Shown piece after piece: positions 35,119 through 43,040 of a stretch of 64,000 nt of DNA (positions within the stretch are counted from its first letter, which is position 1; each line of letters begins with the position of its first letter). The stretch is from an endosymbiont of unidentified scaly snail isolate Monju. GTDB taxonomy: Bacteria > Pseudomonadota > Gammaproteobacteria > Chromatiales > Chromatiaceae. The stretch spans positions 310,001 through 374,000 of the forward strand of contig NZ_AP012978.1 in assembly GCF_000801295.1 (NCBI RefSeq), written 5' to 3'. The notes beneath the pieces are model-generated. The model was given only the letters and a program-made list of their open reading frames with translations, had not been told where the DNA came from and ran no database searches. A program made the translations under genes and the position numbers.

Positions 35119-36903
35119 TCAGGCAGGAGAAGCGGAGGGCTCGCCGGCGTCGATCACGCCGGCGTCGATCACGCCGGCGTGCATGGCCAGCCGGGTGAGT
35201 TCGGCCGCGTTGCGCAGTTCGAGCTTGCGCATCAGGTTGGAACGGTGCAGCTCGACGGTCTTCACGCTGATGCCGAGTTCGCGGGCGATCTGCTTGTTGG
35301 ACAGGCCGCGGGCGACTGCGGTGAGTACCTCGCGTTCCCGCGGGGTGAGGCCGGCCAGGCGGTGAGCGGCCAGCGCGCGGTGTTGCGCGCGCTGGCGGTT
35401 CTGTTCCTCGTAGGCCAACCACTGGGCGACCAGTTGCAGGATGCGCATCCCCAGCTCGTTGTCGCGGCCCAGCTTGTCTGAGGCCTCTGCGCCGGCGGCC
35501 AGTTCGAGCGCGCAGAGGGTCTTTCCTCCCTGCACCACCGGGCAGGCGAGGTAACGCATCGGCGTGTCTCCGTCACCCAGGGTGCATTCGAACGGTGCGC
35601 GTTCGGCGATCGCGCGGGCGGCGCCGTCGGGGTGCAAGGCGTCGGGCGGGGTGTCTGGCGGGGTGTCTGGCGGGGTGTCTGGCGGGGTGTCTGGCGGGGT
35701 GTCTGGCGGGGTGTCTGGCGGGGTGTCTGGCGGGGTGTCTGGCGGGGTGTCTGGCGGGCTGGCCGCGCAATACTCGGGGCGCCCGTCGCGCACCCGATGC
35801 AGCAGCAGGCGGTGGGTGGCGAAATAGGCGGCCAGCCGGTCGAGGATGGACTGCAGGCGCTGTTCGGGATCGAGGTCGTCGCGCACGATCAGCGCATGGA
35901 TGCCCTGCAGACAGTCGCAGCCGTCGTGCAGGGCCTCTTCCTGGCGGATGCGCGCGGCGATGTCTTCCTGCAACTCGCGGTTGGCCACGAGCAGCGCTTC
36001 GGTGCGCGCCTCGACCAGGCGCTCGAGCTCGTCGCGATGGCGGGTGAGTGCCTGCTGCGAGCGTTTCAGTTCACGGTTGATGCGCAGTACGTAGAGGCTG
36101 CCGGCCAGGCCGAACAGCAGGGCGGCGAGCAGGCCGCTGAGCAGGGCCGCGTGGCTGCGCCACAGGGCGGACAGGGTGAGCGGTTGCGGGGTGTAGGGAG
36201 CGATCTGCAGGGTGCGCAGCACTTCGTGCACGCCGTTGTAGTCGAGCGGGATGGTCCACCCGGCGATGCCGGCGGCACGCGCCACCGGGCCGTTGGCGGG
36301 CATCTGCAGCAGGTGCAGGGCGACTTCCCCGGCCAGCGTCTCGTCGGTGCGCGGGAGCCGTGCCAGCGGCCATTCGGGATACAGCGGAGTGCTCAGGCGC
36401 AGGGGGAAGCCGGGTTCGTGACGGGGGAGCAGCACGCGCAGCGCGCGTCGCGCCAGCAGGAAGCCGCCGAAGGCCTCGGGGCTGACCGCGGCGAGGCGTC
36501 GTCCACGCAGCTCCGCGGCGGTGCGGATCTCGCTGTCGGCGCGCGTGAAGAGTACCGCCCCGAAGCGGGTCAGGGGGCGTTCGTCGTGCCGGTTGCGCAG
36601 GGTAAGGATGCGCGTGGCGCCGAAGCTCACCTCGAGCTGGACGTAGTGCGCCGGGTTGGTGAGTACGAAATCGAGCTGATCCTTGCGGATGCGGTTGCGA
36701 AACCCCTCGTGGGTGAGCGGTACGATGCGAAAGGTGTACCCGGGGATGCGTGCGCTCAGGTAGCTGGCCAGCGGCTGCCAGCGCGCCAGCGCCCGTTCCT
36801 CGCCGTCGAAGGCGAGCACGCCGATGTGCACGCTGCGTGGCGGCGCGCCGGTGGCGAGCCCCCAGCAAAGCAGGGTGATCAGCAGGCAGGGAAGGAATCG
36901 CAT
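35119..36903 (-). CDS. Membrane-spanning one-component regulator: PhnD-like sensor, GAF-like region, LuxR HTH
   Basis: 594 residues. A signal peptide (1-19) is followed by a periplasmic PhnD-like binding domain (about 22-230, with RKDQLDFVLTNPAHYVQLE), one membrane helix (about 251-273), a coiled coil (276-325), a GAF-like region (about 330-500) and a LuxR/NarL helix-turn-helix (about 517-570: LTPREREVLTAVARGLSNKQIARELGI). There is no kinase or receiver domain, so ligand binding outside would control DNA binding inside directly. The GAF region is interrupted by nine PPDT units plus PPDA (383-422). The C-terminus repeats AGVID. The sensor half resembles that of TtrS-type kinases. Confidence 0.78.
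   Translation of the reverse strand: MRFLPCLLITLLCWGLATGAPPRSVHIGVLAFDGEERALARWQPLASYLSARIPGYTFRIVPLTHEGFRNRIRKDQLDFVLTNPAHYVQLEVSFGATRILTLRNRHDERPLTRFGAVLFTRADSEIRTAAELRGRRLAAVSPEAFGGFLLARRALRVLLPRHEPGFPLRLSTPLYPEWPLARLPRTDETLAGEVALHLLQMPANGPVARAAGIAGWTIPLDYNGVHEVLRTLQIAPYTPQPLTLSALWRSHAALLSGLLAALLFGLAGSLYVLRINRELKRSQQALTRHRDELERLVEARTEALLVANRELQEDIAARIRQEEALHDGCDCLQGIHALIVRDDLDPEQRLQSILDRLAAYFATHRLLLHRVRDGRPEYCAASPPDTPPDTPPDTPPDTPPDTPPDTPPDTPPDTPPDTPPDALHPDGAARAIAERAPFECTLGDGDTPMRYLACPVVQGGKTLCALELAAGAEASDKLGRDNELGMRILQLVAQWLAYEEQNRQRAQHRALAAHRLAGLTPREREVLTAVARGLSNKQIARELGISVKTVELHRSNLMRKLELRNAAELTRLAMHAGVIDAGVIDAGEPSASPA
35143..35180. repeat. Tandem repeat, 2.5 x 15 bp, in frame
   Basis: GCCGGCGTCGATCAC is repeated twice plus a partial third copy, coding for the repeated GVIDA near the C-terminus of the regulator. 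Confidence 0.85.
35638..35757. repeat. Minisatellite, 10 x 12 bp, coding for (PPDT)9-PPDA
   Basis: A 12-bp unit (GGTGTCTGGCGG) is repeated almost without variation. On the minus strand it codes for nine PPDT and a final PPDA within the regulator. As a multiple of three it changes linker length but not frame. Confidence 0.92.
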
Positions 36904-36929
36904 GTGGGGGAGATGCGGGGCGCCGCGGT

Positions 36930-37499
36930 TTATTCCCCGGTTTTCCCCGTCGGCTCGGCAGGTATTCCCGTGGGCAGCCCGTCGAGGCTGAGCTGGTTCT
37001 TCTCCGCCCAGTAGGTGCGGATGCCGTGTTCGCCCTTGCGCCAGGCCCAGTCGGCGAGCAGGTGGCGTTCGCCGCGATAGTCGAATAGGGGCACGCCGAA
37101 GCCGCAGGAGGTCTGCACCAGGTCGATATGCAGCTCGATGATCTGGCGCGCACCGGGGTCGGGCGGGAAATACGCGTCCAATTCGCGCCAGTCGGGATCG
37201 TTGCGGTGGGTCGCATCGGCCTCGCCGTACAGGCGCAGGATCAGCGGATCGCCGTCGAAGGCGCAGAACATCAGGGTCATGCGGGGGCTCTGGCGCAGGT
37301 GGGCGGCGGTCTCGTTGCCGCTGCCGGTGAGGTTGCGCCAGATCACCCGTCGGGGATCGAGCACGCGCAGGCTGTTGCCGCCCTTGGGAGAGAGGTTCAC
37401 CCGTCCCTCGGGTGCCGCGGTGGCGACGAAGAACAAGTGCTGGCGTGTAATGAAGTCGGTCTGTTCCGGGGTGAGGGCGGGGTATCTCCTGGCCATCAT
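36930..37499 (-). CDS. Pyridoxamine 5'-phosphate oxidase family (FMN-binding split-barrel) protein
   Basis: 189 residues. An N-terminal FVATAAPEGRVNLSPKGG motif and LTGSGNETAAHLRQSPRMTLMF resemble general-stress and PNPOx-like flavin-binding barrels. The C-terminal part (SCGFGVPLFDYRGER) is found in a subgroup with unknown substrate. It may bind FMN or F420-like cofactor or heme. The start overlaps the stop of the upstream gene (ATGA), so the two are an operon. Confidence 0.8.
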   Translation of the reverse strand: MMARRYPALTPEQTDFITRQHLFFVATAAPEGRVNLSPKGGNSLRVLDPRRVIWRNLTGSGNETAAHLRQSPRMTLMFCAFDGDPLILRLYGEADATHRNDPDWRELDAYFPPDPGARQIIELHIDLVQTSCGFGVPLFDYRGERHLLADWAWRKGEHGIRTYWAEKNQLSLDGLPTGIPAEPTGKTGE

Positions 37500-37873
37500 G
37501 GGGATTCCTGTTTGCAGGCGGACAGGCAGGCGAGGCGGATCGCTTCCTTCAGGTGGTCGAGGTCCCGGCAGTCGTGCAGCGCGCGGGCGTTCAGGCATTG
37601 TCGGATCTCGCCTTCGCGCTCCACGAACACGGCGGGCAGCTTGACCCGCACCTGCGGGTATTCGCGCCGGAACTCGTCGCGATGCAGGAAGCGTGTCTCC
37701 ACCGGCAGGGCCTCGACGAAGTCGCGCCAGGCCTCGCGCTCGCGCAGCACGCCGTGGGTGAGCATGCACAGGTCGCAGTGGTAGGTCTGCGGTGAGAACA
37801 GCTTGTGGCCGATGTCGGCCAGGGTATTGAACAGGCCCGAGTCGGCGTTGTAGACGAACAGCAGACGCGGCAT
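37496..37873 (-). CDS. Conserved hypothetical protein with CxxC motif
   Basis: 125 residues, acidic to neutral, no signal peptide or membrane helix. FVYNADSGLFNTLADIGHKLFSP is followed by CDLC, and the rest has a thioredoxin/glutaredoxin-like feel (LPAVFVEREGEIRQCLNA) but no recognised family. The CxxC pair plus two more C-terminal cysteines suggest metal or redox function. It is translationally coupled to the flavin-barrel gene. Confidence 0.65.
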   Translation of the reverse strand: MPRLLFVYNADSGLFNTLADIGHKLFSPQTYHCDLCMLTHGVLREREAWRDFVEALPVETRFLHRDEFRREYPQVRVKLPAVFVEREGEIRQCLNARALHDCRDLDHLKEAIRLACLSACKQESP

Positions 37874-38072
37874 GCGAAACTCCGGTGTGTCAGACTGGCG
37901 GCCAGGCGGATCGAGGAACCTCAGAACAGCTCGTAAAACGTGATCTCATCGCCGAAAGGTGTCATTTTTGCGTTGCCTGTCTTCGTAATCGCTGGCCATT
38001 ACGTGCAATGGGCGCCTTCAACTGACACATTTTGGGCGGCGATCTCAGTGCTCCGGACTTGTCCAGAGGTTT

Positions 38073-38100
38073 CTTGAATTCCGTCCGCCAGCCCCGATGT
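38073..38100 (+). promoter_or_regulatory. Sigma-32-like heat-shock promoter of cbpA
   Basis: CTTGAA (38073-38078), 13-bp spacer, then CCCCGATGT (38092-38100), close to the RpoH consensus CTTGAA-N13-15-CCCCAT. It lies 46 bp upstream of the cbpA start. Confidence 0.7.
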
Positions 38101-38145
38101 TGGGACTGTTCCGCCAACCCTAGCAGATCAGGCAAGCCGTATTCG

Positions 38146-39108
38146 ATGGAATTCAAGGACTACTACGAGATCATGGGCGTCTCGCGTGACGCCACGCAGG
38201 ACGAGATCAAGCGCGCCTACCGCAAGCTGGCGCGCAAGTATCATCCCGACGTGAGCAAGGAGCCGGATGCCGAGCAGCGCTTCAAGGAGATCGGCGAGGC
38301 CTACGAGGTGCTCAAGGATCCCGAGAAGCGCGCCGCCTACGACCAGCTCGGTGCCAACTGGCAGGCCGGGCAGGACTTCCGTCCGCCGCCGGACTGGGAC
38401 CAGGGCTTCGAGTTCCACGGTGGCGGCTTCACCGGTGCCGATGCCGAGCAGTTCAGCGACTTCTTCGAGAGCCTGTTCGGTCGCGCGCGCGGCGGCCGGC
38501 AATACACCTATTCGACGGCGGGCGGTGGCGGCTTCGACCTGCGCGGCGAGGACACCTACGCCAAGGTGCTGATCGATCTCGAAGACGCCTACCAGGGGGC
38601 GACCCGGACGCTCACCCTCAAGCACACCGAGCTGGGACCGGATGGCCGGCCGCAGCTGCGCGAGCGCACGCTCAACGTGCGCATTCCAAAAGGGGTGAAG
38701 GAAGGGCAGCACATCCGCCTGGCGCGTCAGGGCAGTCCCGGCATTGGCAAGGGCGAACCGGGGGATCTCTATCTCGAAGTGGCGTTCCGCCCGCATCCCT
38801 TTTATCGTGTGGAGGGCAAGGATGTCTACATCGAGCTGCCGGTGGCACCCTGGGAGGCAGCGCTGGGCGCCAAGGTCAAGGTGCCCACGCCGGCTGGTGC
38901 AGTGGACCTGAAGATCCCCGCCGGCTCCAAGGCCGGGCGCAAGCTGCGTCTGAAGGGCCGCGGGATTCCGGCGAAGCAACCGGGGGATTTCTACGTCGAA
39001 CTACAGATTGCCCTGCCGCCGGCCGATGATGCGGAAGCGCGCACCGCCTACGAGCGGTTCAGGGATGCCTTTCCGGGCTTCGCCCCGCGGGCATATCTGG
39101 GAGTGTGA
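38146..39108 (+). CDS. cbpA: DnaJ-class co-chaperone CbpA
   Basis: 320 residues. The N-terminal J domain (DYYEIMGVSRDATQDEIKRAYRKLARKYHPD, with HPD) is followed by a glycine/phenylalanine-rich segment and two C-terminal beta-barrel substrate domains. No zinc finger (CxxCxGxG) is present, as expected for CbpA. It stimulates DnaK ATPase and may bind curved DNA. The next gene codes for its inhibitor CbpM, and a sigma-32-like promoter lies upstream. Confidence 0.95.
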   Translation: MEFKDYYEIMGVSRDATQDEIKRAYRKLARKYHPDVSKEPDAEQRFKEIGEAYEVLKDPEKRAAYDQLGANWQAGQDFRPPPDWDQGFEFHGGGFTGADAEQFSDFFESLFGRARGGRQYTYSTAGGGGFDLRGEDTYAKVLIDLEDAYQGATRTLTLKHTELGPDGRPQLRERTLNVRIPKGVKEGQHIRLARQGSPGIGKGEPGDLYLEVAFRPHPFYRVEGKDVYIELPVAPWEAALGAKVKVPTPAGAVDLKIPAGSKAGRKLRLKGRGIPAKQPGDFYVELQIALPPADDAEARTAYERFRDAFPGFAPRAYLGV

Positions 39109-39114
39109 CGGGCC

Positions 39115-39432
39115 ATGAACACGCAAATGACGACGCTATTTGACGGGGAGCTGCTGGAAGAGGACGTGGAACTGAGCCTCGCCGAACTGAGCATGGCCTG
39201 CCACCTGCCGGCCGAGACGGTGCTGGAGATGGTCGAATATGGCCTGATCGAGCCGTTGGGGCGTGATCCGGCGGGTTGGCGTTTCAGCGGCCTGAGTGTG
39301 CAGCGGGTGCGTTGCGCCCAGCGTCTGCGTGCCGACCTGGGCGTCAATCTCGCCGGGGCGGCGCTGGCGCTCGACCTGCTCGAGGAGATCGAGCGCCTGC
39401 GCGGCCGGCTGCGTCGCCTGGGGGCCGAGTGA
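39115..39432 (+). CDS. cbpM: CbpA modulator CbpM
   Basis: 105 residues. It resembles a MerR-type helix-turn-helix (SLAELSMACHLPAETVLEMVEYGLIEP) with a C-terminal helical segment (LLEEIERLRGRLRRLG). CbpM binds the J domain of CbpA and blocks its activity. It lies 6 bp after cbpA. Its TGA overlaps the GTG start of the next gene. Confidence 0.9.
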   Translation: MNTQMTTLFDGELLEEDVELSLAELSMACHLPAETVLEMVEYGLIEPLGRDPAGWRFSGLSVQRVRCAQRLRADLGVNLAGAALALDLLEEIERLRGRLRRLGAE

Positions 39433-40413
39433 ACGGGGCGACACCGGGCATCGACCCGCTGGTCTGGGAGGAACACGCCTGGCGCAATCGCCTGCAGTCG
39501 CTGTTCCTGCTCGCGGCGATGGGTGGTTTCATGGCCCTGCTGGGCTGGCTGCTGTGGGGCGAGAGCGGGGTCTGGATGATGCTGTTCACTACGGCGCTCG
39601 GTGTGGTCTTCAATCCCGGCATCTCGCCGCGCTGGGTGATGCGCCTGTACGGTGCTCGCCCCCTGCGGCGCGAGCAGGCGCCCGAGCTGTTCGATACCGT
39701 CGAGCAACTGGCACGGCGCGCCGGGCTCGAACGCCCCCCCGAACTGTACTGGGTGCCCAGCAGCATGCTTAACGCCTTTGCCGTGGGGACCCCGGCGCAT
39801 TCCGCGGTCGCCGTCACCGACGGACTGTTGCGCAATCTCGACCTGCGCGAGTTGACAGGGGTGCTGGCGCACGAGATCAGCCACGTCCGCAACCGCGACC
39901 TCTGGGTGATGGGGCTGGCCGATCTGTTCAGCCGCGCCCACCAGCACTCTGTCGCTGTTTGGCCAGTTCCTGCTGCTGGCCAACCTGCCGCTGATCCTGC
40001 TCGGCGGTGCGGTCATCAGCTGGTCGGCCATCCTGCTGCTGGTGTTCGCGCCCACGCTCAGCGGCCTGGCGCAACTGGCGCTGTCTCGCACTCGCGAGTA
40101 CGACGCCGATCTGAATGCCGCGCGGCTGACCGGCGATCCCGACGGTCTGGCCAGCGCGCTGGCCAAGATCGAGCGCGTCCAGGGCAGCTGGCTGGAGCGT
40201 ATCTTCCTGCCCGGTCGCCGGGTGCCCGAACCCTCCCTGCTGCGTACCCACCCCGAGACCGCCGACCGCATCGCGCGGCTCATGGAACTCAAGCAACGCA
40301 TGGGGTCGACCGTTTCTCTCGCCGACCTGCCTGGTGGCGTCCTGCACCTGCATGGTCTCGGCGGTCTGGTCCGCCGGCGCCCCGGCTGGCACCTGAGCGG
40401 CCTCTGGCACTGA
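39429..40413 (+). pseudogene. M48-family (HtpX-like) membrane zinc peptidase, frameshifted
   Basis: From the GTG at 39429 the first frame gives hydrophobic helices and the zinc motif LAHEISH (HExxH), and is good until LADLFSRA. Then the family sequence continues in the +1 frame: TSTLSLFGQFLLLANLPL, the third zinc ligand in SRTREYDADLNAARL, and an end at 40413. One extra C in the CCC at 39937-39939 explains the shift. Corrected length is about 327 residues. The fault may be a genuine knock-out or a homopolymer sequencing error. It is translationally coupled to cbpM, which fits a heat-shock membrane-quality-control role. Confidence 0.75.
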
Positions 40414-40592
40414 TTGTTTCTCACCACAGAGGGCACAGAGCGGGTGGGGCAGGCGTGGAAACGGCGTCGGTTCCACATGATTGGCTGGTCATGGCGCCCG
40501 CGCCACGGGCAACCGGGGAAAAGTCTTGATCCTTCGATTCGATAAATCGCTAAAAGCTATCGACCATTTAGTAATATTTGATTTCCATAATT

Positions 40593-40620
40593 GATAGCTA
40601 AACGTGGATAGCTAAACGTG
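40593..40620. repeat. Tandem 14-bp direct repeat upstream of the peroxiredoxin gene
   Basis: GATAGCTAAACGTG occurs twice without a gap, within an AT-rich stretch 50-80 bp before the start codon. A related ATAAATCGCTAAAAGCTAT is at 40542-40560. This is a candidate operator for a peroxide- or redox-responsive regulator; spacing does not fit the OxyR consensus. Confidence 0.55.
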
Positions 40621-40670
40621 ATAATCCTCCTGTCGTCGATAGCAATCAACCCAAAGACAGGAGAAAGACC

Positions 40671-41417
40671 ATGCAGAATCGTGAAGGACAAACCGTACCC
40701 AGCGTCGTCTTCCACACCCGCGAGAACGGGGAGTGGAAGGACATCCACAGTGACGAGATCTTCAAGGGCCGCACCGTGGTGCTGTTCGCCTTGCCAGGCG
40801 CGTTCACGCCCACCTGCTCCTCGGGCCACCTGCCACGTTACAACGAGCTGGCACCGGTGTTCCGGGAGAACGGGGTGGACGAGATCGTCTGCCTGTCGGT
40901 CAACGATGCCTTCGTCATGGAGGCCTGGAAGAAGGACCTGGAAGCCGAGAACGTCACCCTGATCCCCGACGGCAACGGCGAGTTCACCGCTGGCATGGGC
41001 ATGCTGGTGGACAAGTCCGATCTCGGCTTCGGCAAGCGCAGTTGGCGTTACGCCATGCTGGTGCGTGACGGGGTGATCGAGAAGATGTTGATCGAGCCGG
41101 ACGTGCCGGGCGACCCCTTCGAGATCTCGGATGCCGACACCATGCTGAACTACATCAACCCGAACGCACGCAAGCCGCGGCCGATCAGCCTGATGACCAA
41201 GCCCGGCTGCCCCTTCTGCGCCCGTGCCAAGGCGATGCTCAAGGAGCGCGGCATGCCCTACGAGGAGATCGTGCTCGGCCGCGACGCCACCATCCGCTCG
41301 GTGCGCGCCATCACCGGCCGCGAGACGGTGCCCCAGATGTTCGTCGATGGTCACTACATCGGGGGCTCCGAGGAACTCGAGGCCTGGCTGGCCGAACAGG
41401 CATCGCAGGCCGCCTGA
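40671..41417 (+). CDS. Peroxiredoxin-glutaredoxin hybrid peroxidase
   Basis: 248 residues. The N-terminal Prx5-type domain has the peroxidatic cysteine in LPGAFTPTC (C49). The C-terminal glutaredoxin domain has CPFC (C180, C183) and TVPQMFVDG. The fusion reduces hydroperoxides at the expense of glutathione. An AGGAG precedes the start. Downstream, 105 bp away, lies a glutathione reductase gene, which would recycle the reductant. Confidence 0.95.
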   Translation: MQNREGQTVPSVVFHTRENGEWKDIHSDEIFKGRTVVLFALPGAFTPTCSSGHLPRYNELAPVFRENGVDEIVCLSVNDAFVMEAWKKDLEAENVTLIPDGNGEFTAGMGMLVDKSDLGFGKRSWRYAMLVRDGVIEKMLIEPDVPGDPFEISDADTMLNYINPNARKPRPISLMTKPGCPFCARAKAMLKERGMPYEEIVLGRDATIRSVRAITGRETVPQMFVDGHYIGGSEELEAWLAEQASQAA

Positions 41418-41521
41418 AGCACCTTTCAGCCGTCCATTCGTGGATGCGCAATCCTGGAACCGAACGATCCCGTGCTTCCTCCCTGCTTGCGGGGAGGGCC
41501 AGGGAGGGCAAGGAGAACACC

Positions 41522-42907
41522 ATGAACCGACATTTCGATCTCATCGCCATCGGCGGCGGCGGCAGCGGCGGGCTGGCCGTGGCCGAGCGCGCCGCCCAGC
41601 TCGGCCGCCGGGTGGCGGTCGTGGAGGCGGCCGAGATGGGGGGCACCTGCGTGAACGCCGGCTGCGTGCCCAAGAAGATCATGTGGTATGCCGCGCAGCT
41701 CGCGCACGCGGTGGACGATGCGCCCGGCTTCGGCATCCCCGCCTCGCGTGGGACCACCGACTGGCTCACCCTGGTGGGCGCGCGTGAGCGCTACGTGGCC
41801 GACATCCGCCGCTACTGGAACGGCTACGTGGGCGAGTCCGGCATCACCCGCATCGACGGCCGGGCGCGTTTCACGGATGCGCACACCCTGGCGGTGGATG
41901 GCGAGCGCTGCACCGCCGATCACATCGTCATCGCCACGGGAGGGCGTCCGCTGGTGCCGCCGGTGCCCGGCGCCGAGCTGGGGATCACCTCCGACGACTT
42001 CTTCGCCCTGCGCGAACAGCCGCGCCGGGTGGCGGTGATCGGCGGCGGCTACATCGGCGTGGAGCTGGCCGGCATGTTGCGCGCGCTCGGCTCGGAAGTG
42101 GCGCTGGTCGCGCTCGAGGACCGGGTGCTGGAACGTTTCGACCCGATGATCTCGGAGGTGCTCGGCGAGCAGATGCGCCGCCAGGGCATCGCCTTGCACC
42201 TGAGCTGGCCGGTGGCCGCGCTGGAGCGAGACGGCGGGGGTATCCGCCTGCGGTCTCGCGAAGGCGCGACGCTCGGCGGCTTCGATGCGGTGATCTGGGC
42301 GGCCGGTCGCCGCGCCAACACCGAGGGCCTGGACCTCGAGGCCGCCGGTATCCGCACCGCGCCCGACGGCAGCATCCCGGTCGATGCCTGGCAGCAGACC
42401 GGCGTGAAGGGGGTGTACGCCATCGGCGATGTCACCGGCCGGGTGCCGCTGACCCCGGCGGCCATCGCCGCCGGTCGGCGCCTCGCCGAGCGCCTGTTCG
42501 GCGGCCGGCCGCGGGCGCGGGTCGATTATGACAACGTGCCCAGCGTGGTGTTTGCGCACCCGCCGGTGGGTACGGTCGGGCTCACCGAGTCCGAGGCACG
42601 CGACCGCTTCGACCGGGTGACCGTCTATTCCACGCGCTTCACACCCATGCGGCATGCGCTCTCGGCACACCCGACCGAGACCGCGATGAAGCTGGTATGC
42701 GCCGGCGAGGACGAGCGCGTGGTGGGCATCCACCTGGTCGGCGAGAGCGTCGACGAGATGTTGCAGGGTTTCGCGGTGGCGCTGAAGATGGGGGCGACCA
42801 AGGCTGACCTGGACGCGACACTCCCCATCCACCCGGTGAGTGCCGAGGAGCTGGTGACCCTGAAGATACCGGACCCGGAACCCGAAGCCTGGCGCGAGGT
42901 CGGGTAG
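41522..42907 (+). CDS. gor: Glutathione-disulfide reductase
   Basis: 461 residues. FAD-binding GGGGSGG, redox cysteines in [13 protein letters not shown] (C43, C48), NADPH-binding [15 protein letters not shown] and the C-terminal active-site histidine in IHPVSAEE are all present. It keeps glutathione reduced with NADPH. Dihydrolipoamide or mercuric reductases differ in the VNAGCVPKK context, so Gor is well supported. It follows the peroxiredoxin-glutaredoxin gene in the same direction. Confidence 0.93.
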   Translation: MNRHFDLIAIGGGGSGGLAVAERAAQLGRRVAVVEAAEMGGTCVNAGCVPKKIMWYAAQLAHAVDDAPGFGIPASRGTTDWLTLVGARERYVADIRRYWNGYVGESGITRIDGRARFTDAHTLAVDGERCTADHIVIATGGRPLVPPVPGAELGITSDDFFALREQPRRVAVIGGGYIGVELAGMLRALGSEVALVALEDRVLERFDPMISEVLGEQMRRQGIALHLSWPVAALERDGGGIRLRSREGATLGGFDAVIWAAGRRANTEGLDLEAAGIRTAPDGSIPVDAWQQTGVKGVYAIGDVTGRVPLTPAAIAAGRRLAERLFGGRPRARVDYDNVPSVVFAHPPVGTVGLTESEARDRFDRVTVYSTRFTPMRHALSAHPTETAMKLVCAGEDERVVGIHLVGESVDEMLQGFAVALKMGATKADLDATLPIHPVSAEELVTLKIPDPEPEAWREVG

Positions 42908-42960
42908 CGGGGTGGGCCGCCCTCCTTTGCGGCCCGTCCCACCGCGGGTTTTGCGCTACC

Positions 42961-42988
42961 CTTGATCGAGGCGGTGCCGCCCCCATTT
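42961..42988 (+). promoter_or_regulatory. Sigma-32-like heat-shock promoter of ftsH
   Basis: CTTGAT (42961-42966, preceded by CTACC), a 14-bp spacer and CCCCATTT (42981-42988) form a strong RpoH-type promoter about 52 bp before the start codon. Confidence 0.75.
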
Positions 42989-43040
42989 CACGACGGCAGG
43001 CGCTTCTCGGCGCCGGACAACCGAGAACAAGGACAACCCC

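Noticed and set aside
35638-35757. Regularly repeated 12-bp unit as a possible CRISPR array
   Set aside because: There are no spacers; the units are contiguous and in frame within a gene.
39276-40529. A 417-residue frame extending through and past the peptidase gene
   Set aside because: Its start is inside cbpM in the wrong frame and its second half is out-of-frame peptidase sequence.
40541-40620. OxyR-type binding site before the peroxiredoxin gene
   Set aside because: ATAG/CTAT tetramers are present but their 14-base spacing does not fit the OxyR contact pattern; only a generic operator is claimed.
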